From: Odobenus rosmarus divergens
Lineage: Eukaryota > Chordata > Mammalia > Carnivora > Odobenidae
DNA: 64,000 bases
NCBI RefSeq assembly: GCF_000321225.1
Contig: NW_004450566.1
Location: forward strand, 1,049,399 to 1,113,398
Reading direction: 5' to 3'
Made by a program: the position numbers and the translations under genes
Part shown: positions 23,930-35,573 of the stretch, piece after piece
Layout: the number at the start of each line of letters is the position of its first letter
How positions within the stretch are numbered: position 1 is the first letter of the stretch
Notes under the pieces: model-generated
The model's input: the letters and a program-made list of their open reading frames with translations, nothing else
What the model was told of the DNA's origin: nothing
Database searches by the model: none

Positions 23930-24439
23930 AGGAACGTTTAAAGAGCTAGTTCACCTCTCACTGGAGTGACTCACATCGGCTGTGTGGCGGCTTCTGCTCT
24001 GTTGCTCTCATTCCATTAACTAATGGCCACAGATCCATGGCTGACCCCTCAGCTGTGCTTGGTCCATTTCCACTCTCCGCATCTCTGACACAGTTCTCAC
24101 TGGGGCACTCTCTTCGTGGGTCTCTTCCACATGATGCCATAGCAAATTGACACCACTAGCTTTCCTATATAAATCTCCCCATTTTAGCCATTTCACTTTT
24201 CTACTGGGTTTTCCATCTCTTACCTCTTGCTGGATCTTATGGACACTGATTGACCACTTCTCAGAACTCCCCTCACTCCAGAAACCCCGATTCCTGTCTG
24301 GTCTTTCTGTATCCCGATGCCCCAGTTGGGCTCCTTCCTTCAGAGCCTCAGCTTTACAGATCTTTTAGTTTAGGCCTCACCACAATCACTTCTCTGAACC
24401 ACCTGCTGTTCCCCCAAGTGTAACCTATTCTGCCTCCAA
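23930..24439. other. Intergenic, possibly upstream part of the L2
   Basis: Moderately GC-rich, C- and T-heavy DNA leading into the L2 relic. No gene seen. Confidence 0.4.
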
Positions 24440-24790
24440 ACCTCCCCACATGTTGTTCGCTTTGCTTAAGATGTGATCTCCACTCTTTGCCTGGCTTGCT
24501 CCTTCTCAGCTTTCAGGACTCAATGTCATGTCACTTCCTCAAAGAAGCCTCCTCAGATTCCCAAGGCCTGGGTTAGGTTAACCTTCTGTGTGCTCTCAAG
24601 CACCTTGGCTTACTCCTGGCACACACTCATCACACCAGGTACTGTTATCTTTTTGTTTGGCTGTTTCCCCGACTAGAAGCGAGTACTTGGAGAGAAGGAA
24701 TGGCATCTTGTGATCATTTTATCCTCAACACCTACAGTGCCTGACACATGAAAAACTCTCAATAAATTTTAGTGTAATGAATACAACAAT
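24440..24790 (+). mobile_element. L2 LINE relic
   Basis: TTTCAGGACTCAATGTCATG, TCACTTCCTCAAAGAAGCCT, CTAGAAGCGAGTACTTGGAG, CAACACCTACAGTGCCTGAC and CTCAATAAATTTTAG are the L2 3' end in order. Confidence 0.75.
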
Positions 24791-24852
24791 AAAAATGCAA
24801 TAAAAATAGGTAATACTTCTTGTAATAGTGTTGTATGGTGAGAGACGGTAGT

Positions 24853-24957
24853 TACACTCGTGGGGAGCACAGCATAGTGTACAGACTTGTGGATCACTAT
24901 GTTGTATACCTGAAACTAATGTAATATTGTGTGTCAGCTCCATGCCAATAAAAAAAT
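24853..24957 (+). mobile_element. L1 3'-terminal fragment
   Basis: ACTTGTGGATCACTATGTTG, TATACCTGAAACTAATGTAA and TATTGTGTGTCAGC, then CAATAAAAAAATAG, is the 3' UTR end of carnivoran L1s, about 105 bp, heavily 5'-truncated. Confidence 0.75.
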
Positions 24958-24984
24958 AGTTAATACTTTCTAATGCAACCCTGC

Positions 24985-25100
24985 AAAGCAGTTGTGTCAT
25001 CATCATTCCTATTTTACAGATGAGGAGACTAAGCAGAGAAATTAAGTGGCCTTCCCAAAGTTACACAGCCAAGAAATATAGATGTGACTTACTTGAAAAT
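24985..25100 (-). mobile_element. MIR relic, antisense
   Basis: TTTTACAGATGAGGAGACTA, AGAGAAATTAAGTGGCCTTC and AAAGTTACACAGCCAAGAAA is the reverse of the MIR core. Confidence 0.65.
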
Positions 25101-26719
25101 CCAGGTAGGTTGGCTTCGGAGACTAATTGCTACTGTGTACCCTCTGCCCTTGCCTTTGAGGTAGAGGTAGAATCATAGCAATAATACAGTATCATTTGCC
25201 ATTACTTTAAAATAAGCTTTAATTTAAAAGCCACATATGAGTGAGAAAACATGTTTTATATTCAGTTTATTTTAATTCTGACTGAACACTCGTAATTTAT
25301 GTCCAGGCCTAGATGGCAGGCAGGTCCCTAAGGATCAGGATAGAGAGGAAGGAAGAAAATAAGTGGTGCCAGAGGGAAAATAACAAAAACCACGCCCAAA
25401 GGATAAAGTAGAGATCAGGTCCTCAAAATGTGTTAAAAATGGGTCTGCTAGCAAGGGTGGGGTAGGCATCTGAGAGAGCAAGAGCAAGGGACAGCAGGTT
25501 GCAGGGGCAAAGAGGCTGAGGTCCAGATTCTCCTAACACATTTTGGCTATTAAGCCACAGTGGCAGATCGTTTGTATCTGATCAATTTGGTTACAGCAAA
25601 CATTGAGTCAGTGGTATAATCGTAAATCTCTTCTTCGCTTAATTGCACCTAATAACCTTGAGCTAATAACTTAATGATCCGTGACAGTCATTTGACTTGG
25701 AGATTTATGCCAAAGAACACTGAGTGTTTCTCAGATTTCTCTGAACCTTAAATTTGGGTGACAGTATTTGTCTTCAGGAATAAAGTTAACTCGATTTACA
25801 CCACAGGACAATTCTCTCCCATGCCAGCATTTTACCTATTATATATGCTGCCTTAAAAGAGCCCAGAGAATCTCTTAATGTAATCATGGTATATAAATAA
25901 ATAGTCAATATAGCTAAAATTTCATGTCCAGAACAGAAGATTAGCAATGAAATAAAAGTGAAAAAAAACAAGAATACCAATGTGGAATGCCAGCAGTATA
26001 TTCTCATCATCTCAAAACTTCCCGGTGTCCTTGGTTCACAGGCACATGCACATCAAACAGTACCCACCACAAAAGAATTCCAAGAAGCCTAGCTCTGAAG
26101 ATTGCTCCTTCAAAATGTAGTATTAGCTGCCACACTTACAAATGAAGTAGGTGAAACTCATGTTAGACCGGCACCATGCCTGCGGCCCCCACCCAAACAC
26201 ACACACTGTGGGAAGCGGACCTGTTTTCTTCATCTCGTTCTGCCATGGAGGCTAGCACAGGGCCTGGCTTCCTAGGAAGCAGATGTTTGCTGAATTGGGT
26301 CTCTGAGTCACACAGGAGCATTCTTCCTGTCGCTTGCAGGCTGTACTCAGGCTCTGTTCCATGTGGGTAAAAAGCTCCTCGGAGACACAGGGCACAAGCA
26401 CACCAGTGGGCCCTGCTCCAGCTTCATATTCCCAACAAGATGCTCCTCTGCAAGTGCATGTTGAGTCAAGGGAACAGTTCAGTTGGCTACAGGGCTGCCT
26501 CAAGCTTCCACACTGTCTGTTCTGTGATACTGAATGGGCCGAACCAAGATGGACATTCTCCTCTGGGGGTAGAGGGCTCCCTGCTCATCTCTTTCTAGAA
26601 CGGACACATCCTGTGTCTCAGTGGCCCTCTAGCTGCATGGCAACAGGGCAAATGCCCTGGACAGAGTTGGAAGGCTGGACCACTGCCCTGACCTTTTCCA
26701 CTGGTCACTGTTAAAGACT
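25101..26719. other. Intergenic, nothing recognised
   Basis: Includes a GC-richer part (26160-26720) with overlapping ORFs on both strands, none recognisable. Confidence 0.5.
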
Positions 26720-26890
26720 CCAGCAAGTCACTTTACCTCATGGAGCTACAGGTTCCTCATCTGCAAAATGAAGTAATACATGCCCTGATTTATGCACGGA
26801 ATTGTTCTGAGGATCAATGGCGTAATATATATAAAAGTGTTTTTCTGACTGTAAAGCAAACCTAATAAATATAAGTGGCATTATTGGTGG
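26720..26890 (+). mobile_element. MIR relic
   Basis: CAAGTCACTTTACCTCATGG, TTCCTCATCTGCAAAATGAA and TGTTCTGAGGATCAATGG follow the MIR order. Confidence 0.6.
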
Positions 26891-27875
26891 TATCTGTGAC
26901 ATTGTCAATTTTGGCTGGTTTCTTTGACTCTGATCTAATGACCTCAGCCTCATAAAATCAGTGAGGTTAAGAGGGCTTTATTAGTGTTTGAGGGGGTTTT
27001 CACACATGAAATCTGAAATACAGAGCAAATGGTGTAAAAGAATGGCCAGCATATTGTCTGTTCTGAGCAGCTGGGCTGAACTATATAGTTTAATCCCTTG
27101 ACATAGAACAGCATTCTGTGTGTGTGATTTAGCATCATACTGAGACAAAATACAGCTCCAAAATATACTTTATCTACAAATACGACAGCATTTCATATGT
27201 CCTAATTATAAATTAGGTCTGAATGGATAGTTGCAGAGGTGTGAGGGTAGATTTCCAGAAGAGAAGAAATGGCTTTATATTTTATATTCATTCAACAAAC
27301 TTATTGAGCACTGACTGAGGGCCAGGCACATTGTGTTAGATATGAAGCCTGCAGCACTGAGCACAACAGACACGGCCTCCTTAGGACCTCACTGTGTGGT
27401 CACCCCACCTAGTGCGGGCCATCGAGGCAGAGTCCTTCAGCAACAGGCAATTTATGGAAGACTTCCATGAGGAGGAGCTGTATGGAACCCAGGAAAGAGG
27501 AATAAAGGGGGAAGGTGGAAGAGTCTATCAGGCCTGTGTCATTTGGTGGCTATTTGTTATCTTTAGAATAATTATCTCACATTTTTAGTCCCACTGGCCC
27601 AAAGAAGTCAGACTCAAATTCCCAGCCTCCCTTACAGTTAGGTTGCTGTGCCAGTCTAAGGCACTACTATAGGATTTTGATTCAGAAGGGAACAAGACAG
27701 GTCAACAGACTTCCTTTGGACCTTTTTTTTTTTTCAAGTGTAAGCAGAGACAGGGCAATGATTGTAAGGTCAGGAAGCTGATGTGATTCTGTGGCTAAGT
27801 TGCAGGTGTTGTCCCCCCTCCCACCCCGGAAATTTCTGTCTATTTCTACAACCCTCCTAAAAATGATTCGAACTG
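26891..27875. other. Intergenic, possible L2/MIR scrap
   Basis: CATTCAACAAACTTATTGAG and GAGGGCCAGGCACATTGTG near 27290 resemble an old LINE end. Otherwise nothing identified. Confidence 0.4.
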
Positions 27876-28288
27876 TCAAAAATCCTTTGACCAATTCCCA
27901 CAAATAGTGCATCCAATCATTTCACAGCGAAGGAGGTGTGAGAAAGGGCCCAGACCCATGAGACTTACTGGTCTTACTACCTCCTGCAAAATCCCAAAGC
28001 AGCTGGAAGCAGTCTGCATTTTCTCCACTAATATCGTGATGTCGCACAGATAATGAACATACGAATCCTCCAGCCAGGCAATCTGCAACTGACACTCCAG
28101 CAAAACAAAGAGCTCTCTTTGGAAGAATTTCTGAAGAGCAACCAGCCCCAGTGGATCTGAATACAGATTAGGTAAAAATCTAAGTGGCTTTTGACTAATA
28201 CTTGCTGAATCTCATTTAAAGATTTCATGGTGATAGTCTTAAGACTGACAAGCAGCTCCAAAGATACTGGAAGATAGTTCCAAAAGCC
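27876..28288 (-). pseudogene. Unidentified frameshifted coding-like segment
   Basis: On the minus strand two overlapping open frames look coding. The first (28288 to 28028) reads SLELLVSLKTITMKSLNEIQ then QVLVKSHLDFYLICIQ. The second (28211 to 27876) reads SDPLGLVALQKFFQRELFV, LLECQLQIAWLEDSYVHYL and CDITILVEKMQTASSCFG. A switch near 28160 would join them into one helical, Leu-rich stretch of about 90 residues. I do not recognise the protein. It could be a decayed processed gene fragment, a lost exon or chance. No poly(A), start or clear splice site supports a live gene. Confidence 0.3.
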
Positions 28289-28359
28289 TTAATTGGGTTT
28301 GGCAGTGTTCCCTCTGATATTGCTTCTAACATTGGTCACTATCAGTAAGAGCAATGACT

Positions 28360-28570
28360 CATACACGCTGAACACTTAGGATATGTCAGACCCCATCACA
28401 CTTGATCGTGGCTACAACCCTTCAAGGTAGGTACTTTAATTATCCCCCCTCATTTGTAAATGAAGGCACCAAGGCAACAGACCCTCAACAACTAGCTGAA
28501 GTAAGTGCCTGACCCAGCATTTGAACGCGGGCCACTTAACTCCAAAGCCCATGTGCTCAGCATTCTGCTA
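28360..28570 (-). mobile_element. MIR relic, antisense
   Basis: CAAGGTAGGTACTTTAATTA, TTTGTAAATGAAGGCACCAA, CAGCATTTGAACGCGGGCC and CTCCAAAGCCCATGTGCTC are typical of a reversed MIR. Confidence 0.65.
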
Positions 28571-30149
28571 GGACAGTAGCAGGGAGGCAATGTCCTTTTG
28601 GAAAATTTTTGGCATTTACCCAGCAGTCATTTTGCTCAGTACTTTCTGTGATCAAAATACACTTGCAATTTAAAGCATCCTAATGCCTTTCTTATCCTAA
28701 AATGATTTGTAAACCCACATAGAGTGTAATTCTTGGCTTGAACCAAAAAGTTAGTCCCATAAATATGGGGCTATATCAATCTTTAGAAAAGGTAATCAGT
28801 ACTACTAAGTTCCAGAGCTGACAAGACATTGTCACACAAGTGCTGTGTCTCAATAAAATGTGAACTCTTAAAATCACTAAACAAACAAATAAATATGCCT
28901 TCTAATTAGGAAAATCAAGGCCCCTGGCCAGGGTAAAGTTGCCCTGGGAATGAGGTTAACCAAGCAGCCATAGACGATCAGAAGGCAGCTCTTAGCAAGT
29001 ATCTTAGGGTGTGACAGGCAGCCATAGGATTTGGAATTTCTGACAGAAATTCCCTGAAATTTAGGTGGTTATGAACAAGGGACATTAAAAGTCTCCATCA
29101 TAATCTGTGAGTGGTTGACTTTCTGGTAGCTCCTGAATTCTAAGGACTTCTTTGTTTCGTTGTCAGCTGGTCTTTTCCTGATGCCAACAGGGTCACCTTC
29201 TCTGAAGCCACCATAGATTGACTATATATTATTCTTCATGTCCTGCTCATTCTAAGAAGTATCTGAAGCAAATGAGAGATTAAGCAAGAGGAATTCTCCT
29301 CACAGGACTGTCCCTGAGCCACTCTCCAGGCCCATTCCCAGGAAAGAGTCTCATTTCCATCTCCAGGCTTCCTGTCCTGAGCTGCCTACCTTACCCTCCC
29401 TGTATCCGGGTCAAGCAGGATATAACTAAAAGTGGCACAATCACCACATTAAGTTATGCTCCTTGCAACCTTAGGCTTCACTTAATTTTTTTACATAAAT
29501 ATTTCTCTTTTCAAGATCCACCGGCACTATACCCGCAAGTCTCTGTCCTCTAGGCCCACCATTTTGCCTTCATTTTGGCTCTTACCTTCGTATTCACCAC
29601 ATGCCTTCCTCAGGCTCCTCTGCTTTCTGGGTCGCCAGGGTTTCCCAGGCAAGTCTCAGCCTCCACAGGCCCGCACCCATCAGGCTCTGTCAGCCGCAGG
29701 GTCTCTACCCCCCAGCCAGTGCCCATCTCCAGCCCCAGCTCTATTCCCGCCCACGGCCACCAGCCTGCACACACCGTTCATTGCCTTATGCTGCCAGGTA
29801 CCCAGGGTCCTGCTGCCCCTTGTTTCTGGAGCCATCCTCCTGCTGTTGTCCTTGTCCTCCTGGGACCTGCCGCACCAGCCCCAGACCCTTCTCTCTGTCT
29901 TGATCCAGTACTTCTATGGTCTCCCTTTTCTGCTTGTCTTTCTCTGGGGAGTCATGGAGCTCTCTACCCTTTGCACTTATCTTTTTTTAAAATTTGTTCC
30001 TTTTTTAAGTGAATATATTTAAGTTTTAAAAAGTGAAACATTATGAAAAAAACATTAGGTAATTAATAGTTCAGGCAGTCAAAGAATGTGGAAAAGCAAT
30101 TAAGAGGGTCCTTGTATGATTATTGTTGAGATACTAAGCCTCGTTCATC
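28571..30149. other. Intergenic with a GC-rich, multi-frame-open block
   Basis: From 29560 to 29960 three + frames are open at once (152, 145 and 100 codons), in a C-rich block with few stop-forming triplets. Simultaneous openness points to composition rather than coding. No homology recognised. Confidence 0.45.
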
Positions 30150-30320
30150 AGTACCTATAAAAATATAACAAGGTGGGCAGGTTTTATCTACAGTTTCCAG
30201 AGAAGGAATTTGAGGCCCAGAAAGGTAATTCAGAACACATAGTTGGTAAATGGTGGGTGTAAAGTTTGTATCCAAAGCTGTTTGACGCCACAGTTCAACT
30301 CTCTTAGGTACCATTCTACC
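30150..30320 (-). mobile_element. MIR-like relic, antisense
   Basis: GAATTTGAGGCCCAGAAAGG, AACACATAGTTGGTAAATGG and CAGTTCAACTCTCTTAGG resemble a diverged reversed MIR. Confidence 0.5.
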
Positions 30321-30469
30321 TTAGCACTTACAGAAGTCACTTCCATATAGCACTCTGGACTTTAGGAAAAGTGGAATGGGATTCTTGGGCTTCAGGGTTC
30401 AAATTACGATTCTCCCAACCTGCTCACCACTCTGGCACACACTGAAAAGTTCACTGACCGCATTTCCAA

Positions 30470-30860
30470 CCCCAGGGTTGGCCGTGTGTATTAAAGATAA
30501 ACATCAAATCTTGTCCTGCTCCAATCCATCCTCCATACGGCAGTCAGAGTCATATTCTCAAAATGTGAATTGGATTATGTCACTTCCTTGCTCAATATCG
30601 TCCAGTGTACTCTGGAAAAAACCTACAAGGCATATTTTGTGGACTTATCCCCAAAGCTAGGCTTCCACCCTGTTCCTTCGCGCCTCCTCCAGAATCTCAC
30701 TCCTCCGTCATTTCCTCACTTTTCCCTTGCGCAACAATATGCTCAAGTTTCTTCTACTGTAATAAAAGCTCTTCTTTAACCTCTGCCCACCTTCTGCTCC
30801 CTCCCCAACCACTGCCCTGTTTCTCTCCTTCCTTTTAACTGTAAGCTCCTAGAAAGGACA
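30470..30860 (+). mobile_element. L2-like relic
   Basis: GATTATGTCACTTCCTTGCT, followed by CCAGTGTACTCTGG, CTTTTCCCTTGCGCAAC and AACTGTAAGCTCCTAGAAAG, resembles the L2 order but is diverged. Confidence 0.45.
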
Positions 30861-31379
30861 GTCTACATACTGTCTACACACTACATACTCCAGCAGCTGT
30901 TTTCCCTCCATAGTCTCTTAGCTCTTTGTAGGGTGGTTTCAGCCTTTACCTTCTCCTGAAGCTAAGCCATCTCTTAAAAGTGTAATCTGAGTCACCCCCA
31001 CCCAATCCAATGGGTCTCTCCTTTCTTGACTTCTATACCATGTTCTTGGGCTCTTCCCCCTGTCCCTGACCTCTCTACTTCTCTTTTCCTTTCCTTGTCC
31101 TCCAAATGTCCCTTCCCCATTCTGATCTGTATTTTCTCTTAACAGATACATCCACTGTAAGGACTTTATCACTTTATTTTTTTACGATTTCCAACTCTGA
31201 ATTTTTCATGTATTCCTGTTCACATTTCTAACACCCACTGATTTCTATGTGGAAATCCTTACCAGTTGTTCAAGCCACTTACAACTAAGCTTCCATCACA
31301 CCTGCCACGTCTCTCTAGTGCAAACCCCTCCTTCTAAGCAGGCAACTTAGAAATCTCATTTCTTAAAAAAACCCAATAA
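30861..31379. other. Intergenic, pyrimidine-rich
   Basis: Long C/T-rich segments (for example 31020-31150), possibly part of the surrounding L2 relics. No gene. Confidence 0.4.
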
Positions 31380-31660
31380 TCCTATCTCCATCACTTTGCT
31401 CATTTAATATCACTTCCTTATGTGCCCTCTACCCCTTTTCCAAATTCTCATCATTCTTTAAGACCCAGTTTATATTCTATCTCCTCCTCAAAGCCTTCCT
31501 TGACCACAGGTACACTGTAAATTCTATACTAAGGGTAAATTCCTAAGGGCAGAGGCCATGGGTTCGATAATACTGTATTTCTCATTGTTTTCATCTCCAC
31601 CTCCTCTCCCCAAATTCCAACACTTAGTAAGCTTTCAAATGTTTCTTGAGCATATAAAGG
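31380..31660 (+). mobile_element. L2 LINE relic
   Basis: TTCTTTAAGACCCAGTTTAT, TCTCCTCCTCAAAGCCTTCC, CTAAGGGCAGAGGCCATGGG and CACTTAGTAAGCTTTCAAAT match the L2 3' end. Confidence 0.7.
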
Positions 31661-31964
31661 AAGAAATGAAAGAAGGAAGGAATTCAAATATTTGGGGGAG
31701 ATAGAGAAGAAAATGTAATCTCTGCATACTTCTTAGTTCTGCTGAGAATAATATTTGCATAGTCACAATATGTAAACGTACTTATGCTTTTCAACCTTGG
31801 ACCTGACCTCTAAGGAAAAAAGCAGAAGATTTAAATATAATTACATGACAGACTGTAAATGTTATCTACCTTAATGCTATAAAAGTGAAGATCTGGTTGA
31901 TAGATGGTGGGAGTGGAATGGGGGGGAAGGATGGAGGGACATCAGGATTTAATACCCTCCTATG

Positions 31965-32180
31965 GAAGGCAGTGGGTTTGGAGTCCGACTGCCCGGTCCC
32001 TCTGCCACCTTCCGGGCCTTGTGACCTGAAGCAAGACATCCCCTGACCACCACGTCTTATTTTTCTTATCTGTAAACTAGGAATGATACCTCATAGGGTT
32101 GCTATCGGGATTAAATAAGATAATTCATGTAAAACACAAACATGTCTGGCAAATAGTAAATATCCAATAAATTCTAGTCA
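31965..32180 (+). mobile_element. MIR relic
   Basis: GGGTTTGGAGTCCGACTGCC, TTTTCTTATCTGTAAACTAG, CATAGGGTTGCTATCGGGAT and ATATCCAATAAATTC span almost a whole MIR. Confidence 0.7.
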
Positions 32181-32540
32181 TTGCTATATTCTATACTTGA
32201 GAGTGAAGAGATAATGTCTAAAGGTGATAGAATCAGAAACCACGGTTTATGTGTATTACATACAGATATAAAGATAACAGAGGAACTAAAATAAAAGTAA
32301 TAAAACTTGGAGTAGGAGAGGAAAATAGAAATGAACTAAATCTTCATATTTCAAACCAGGAGTCAAAAGACCCTATTTTAAGGTATAGTGGCCCCAAATA
32401 TTATTTAGAATCGGGGAAATAACCATCAGAAATTAAAAGCGAAGAGCTTACAAATGATTGCTTCTGGGACGTGTGACTAGACGTAGGAAGGAGTAGAGAG
32501 AGGTTCTGTTGCTTTTCATTGTAATTTTTCTAGTATTTGA
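32181..32540. other. Intergenic, nothing recognised
   Basis: AT-rich spacer between a MIR relic and a truncated SINE. Confidence 0.6.
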
Positions 32541-32718
32541 TTTTTTTTTTCAAAGATTTTATTTATTTATTTGACAGAGAGAGACAGTGAGAGCAGGAAC
32601 ACAGGCAGGGGGAGTGGGAGAGGGAGAAGCAGGCTTCCCGCGGAGCAGGGAGCCCGATGTGGGACTCGATCCTAGGACCCTGGGATCATGACCTAAGCCG
32701 AAGGCAGACGCTTAACGA
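32541..32718 (-). mobile_element. tRNA-Lys SINE, 5'-truncated
   Basis: Reverse copy that stops at GCTTAACGACT and lacks the final GAGCCACCCAGGCGCCC head. TTTGATTTTTT occurs on both sides as a short duplication, so the copy probably inserted already truncated. Confidence 0.92.
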
Positions 32719-34103
32719 CTTTGATTTTTTACTGGGCATATATTATTGTGATTTTTATAAGGTAGAAACACTCATACACATACGCGGATTCACATTTACA
32801 TGGACACAAGATGCTTCAAACGAGGGCAAGAGTTGTTACAATCCCTGGTAGCACTCCACGGAAATGTATACATAACAAACAGCTGTGAAATGAACAATGC
32901 TCTCATCTGTGTGTAAGTGGTTGTGATTTGACACTGTTACCTTCCAAAGTGGTAAGATTGCCTTAGTTTTAATAGAAGAGCTGAGCTGAAAGTTATTTAA
33001 CTTATGCTAAACACGTAGAACCCTTGTGTCTTCCTGGTTTTCTTCAGATTAGCAAACAGGTGCTTCCTTCTTCGCTAAAAGTAATAACTTGATGTTCTGA
33101 GTCCTTCAAGGAAAGTGAATGTGCATTGAAAATGACATTTTTCTCAGTACAGGAGAGATGATAGTGGAAAAGTCTCCAATTTGCTTTGCTTCCCTTTATG
33201 TCCATCAGGTTGCTACAAATTGCACAGAAATATTCCATCAAAGGATAAACAGAAATCATATTTCCGCTGTGGTAGAAGGATGTAGGGTTATTTTTCACAA
33301 CATAAAAGTGTAAAGCAAAATGTTAAGGGTCAATCAATCACAAATGAGACTTGTATAAACTCTGGGAGGGATACAATACTTTGAAAAGGAATTCTGCTTC
33401 TCAATTCTATTATACCTGAGAGTTTGGATTTGGGTCTCTTGAAGATGCAAGTTCAAAAGTAATTTCCTTAGAATATTGGAAAGTTTTGATAGGTTGGACA
33501 AGGGAACAATACTAGTTTTTTTTAAGTGACTTACTTAGATGTAGGTTAAAACTATAAAATTCTCCTCTCAGAAATCTCAGGATATATGAAAATCTAAGCT
33601 AGTAATTTGAAAGATACTTGGGAATTGAGCAGAGAGGTAAAAACATTAAGAAAAAATCCACAAGAGAGAAACATATAAGCATGTCACATAGAAAACGTCA
33701 ATGACCAAGAGAACGCTGGATAGGCAGTACCAAAGAAATAAAAGGATTTTGTCTCTTTCCTTCCAGTTGCCTACCTCCCCCACTGGTCCTAGAAAAGACC
33801 AGAAAAATGCAGGAGGTCGAAAAATGAAGAGCAAGAGCAGGAGGGGAACTCTTATCTCAACTCTCATTGACTTGTGTCCATTTGATAAACCTGGTTGCCC
33901 AATTAAGAAAAAAGGGAGAAGGAAACGGAGGAGAAAACTGAAGTATCTCTTCTTTGGCAAAATATTTTTAATGACAAAAAATGTACTTTGGAGGTAAAAA
34001 TAAAAAATATATTTCCCTCTAGGAAAAAAAAAAAGAACAAATCCTGGATTAAAGCTAATATTTTATTTTAGTTTACCTTCTGTGCTCTTTTTCTGGAACT
34101 CTT
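32719..34103. other. Intergenic, nothing recognised
   Basis: Includes a 98-codon + ORF at 33701-33997 rich in Lys/Arg, with a 104-codon ORF opposite it. Neither resembles a known protein. Confidence 0.5.
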
Positions 34104-34116
34104 TCTATGGTCTTTT

Positions 34117-34315
34117 CTCTCTTTTTTTAAGGTTTTATTTATTTATTTTTGAGAGAGAGAGCGCGTGCATTCACGAACAGGGGAGAGGGTCAGAGGGAGA
34201 AGTGGACTCCCAGCTGAGCAGGGAGCCGAATGCAGGGCTCGATCCCAGGACCCTGGGATCATGACCTGAGCAGAGGTCAGACCCTTAACCGACTGAGCCA
34301 CCCAGGCGCCCTCTG
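34117..34315 (-). mobile_element. tRNA-Lys SINE
   Basis: Reverse full-length copy with duplication TCTATGGTCTTTT at 34104-34116 and 34316-34328. Confidence 0.95.
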
Positions 34316-34328
34316 TCTATGGTCTTTT

Positions 34329-35382
34329 AGTCAATAATTAACAGGTGTGCATTATACCACTGGCTCCGTGAGGATCTGGTCCCTGACAGAACAGCTGCAT
34401 TCCTTCGCCTTCAACTGATATGCGGCCTCCTTGATCCTCCTTTTATCTTTTATACGAGTGAAATACTTATCCAAATAATGGAAAAGGCTTCTGAATATTC
34501 TTACAGACAGAGGAAAAGCCCTCAAGATCTGCATCTTGTAGAAAGTTTTCTATTTAAAAAGTGTAACTAACCTTAAAGCACCCAACCAGTACAGGTATAG
34601 AGGGAGGCCCAGCTACTCCATTGCTGATGTTCTCACTGATAGAATGAAGGCTATACCTCCAAAGCATATTCAAGTATCCAAATTTGATTTATTGGAATCC
34701 TATGAGTTTTGACCCCTAGTCCTCAACTTATCAGAAATCCAATCCTATCTATAAATCTGATTCTCTTAGGTCTGGTTTGTGCATTAGATAAATGGGTCTA
34801 ATTGCTTTTTGGATTGTGTAATTTGCCACAGGATGTATGTCTGCATAAAGGGTAAGTGCGAGGACAAATGATTCTCTGCAGTTACACATGTCACCACTAG
34901 ATGAGGCTACCACTGCTTTTGTTCTCTTCTCTCAAGAGAGTTTGTTGTTTGGCTACTAGATGACATTGACGTAGAATTGAAAATCCTAGGGTTTCTCAAG
35001 GTTGCCTTGCTTTGAGGATAAGGTGACCAGTCTATTTGGATAATTTCAATAAAATTCAGAGAGCTAAGTGTTAAAGTGCACATAAATGCCCTTAAAACTA
35101 TAATCCATGGCTTCTTTAGTCGGTGACTTTATTTTAAAAATATTCCCATCATCTCCTACTGCACACTGACTTGTTTGGTGCCAGTTTTTGGCTTGAGGGA
35201 GGTACCAACATAGGACATCAGTGGAAAGAAAAAGCCTCTATTTCCTCTTAGGTAAAAATTGGGAATTAGCTTACTAAACATATTTTCAGAAGTATAACCG
35301 AGCCCACCCACTTTTACTTAGTGTACAGATTTATTAGAGGGTAACAGGTGGATACAGAATTTTCATAGAAGGGAGTCACTAT
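34329..35382. other. Intergenic, nothing recognised
   Basis: Mixed-composition spacer without identified repeats or coding frames. Confidence 0.6.
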
Positions 35383-35573
35383 GGGGCACCTGGTGGCGCA
35401 GTCCGTTAAGTGTCCGACTCTTGATTTCAGCTCAGGTATAATTTCAGGGTCGTGAGATTGAACCCCGTGTGGGGCTCCAGGCTTGGCGGGGAATCTGCTT
35501 GAGATTCTCTCCCTCTGCCCCTCCCCCACTCGCTCTCACTCTCTCTCTCTAAAATAAATAAATCTTAAAAAAA
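35383..35573 (+). mobile_element. tRNA-Lys SINE
   Basis: Forward copy, head GGGGCACCTGGTGGCGCAGTC, tail AAATAAATAAATC. GAGTCAC before and GGGTCAC after may be remnants of the duplication. Confidence 0.93.

Noticed and set aside
33646..33997. Opposed ORFs of about 100 codons
   Set aside because: Low-complexity Lys/Arg-rich on one strand and hydrophobic on the other, as expected for a purine-rich strand. No family match.
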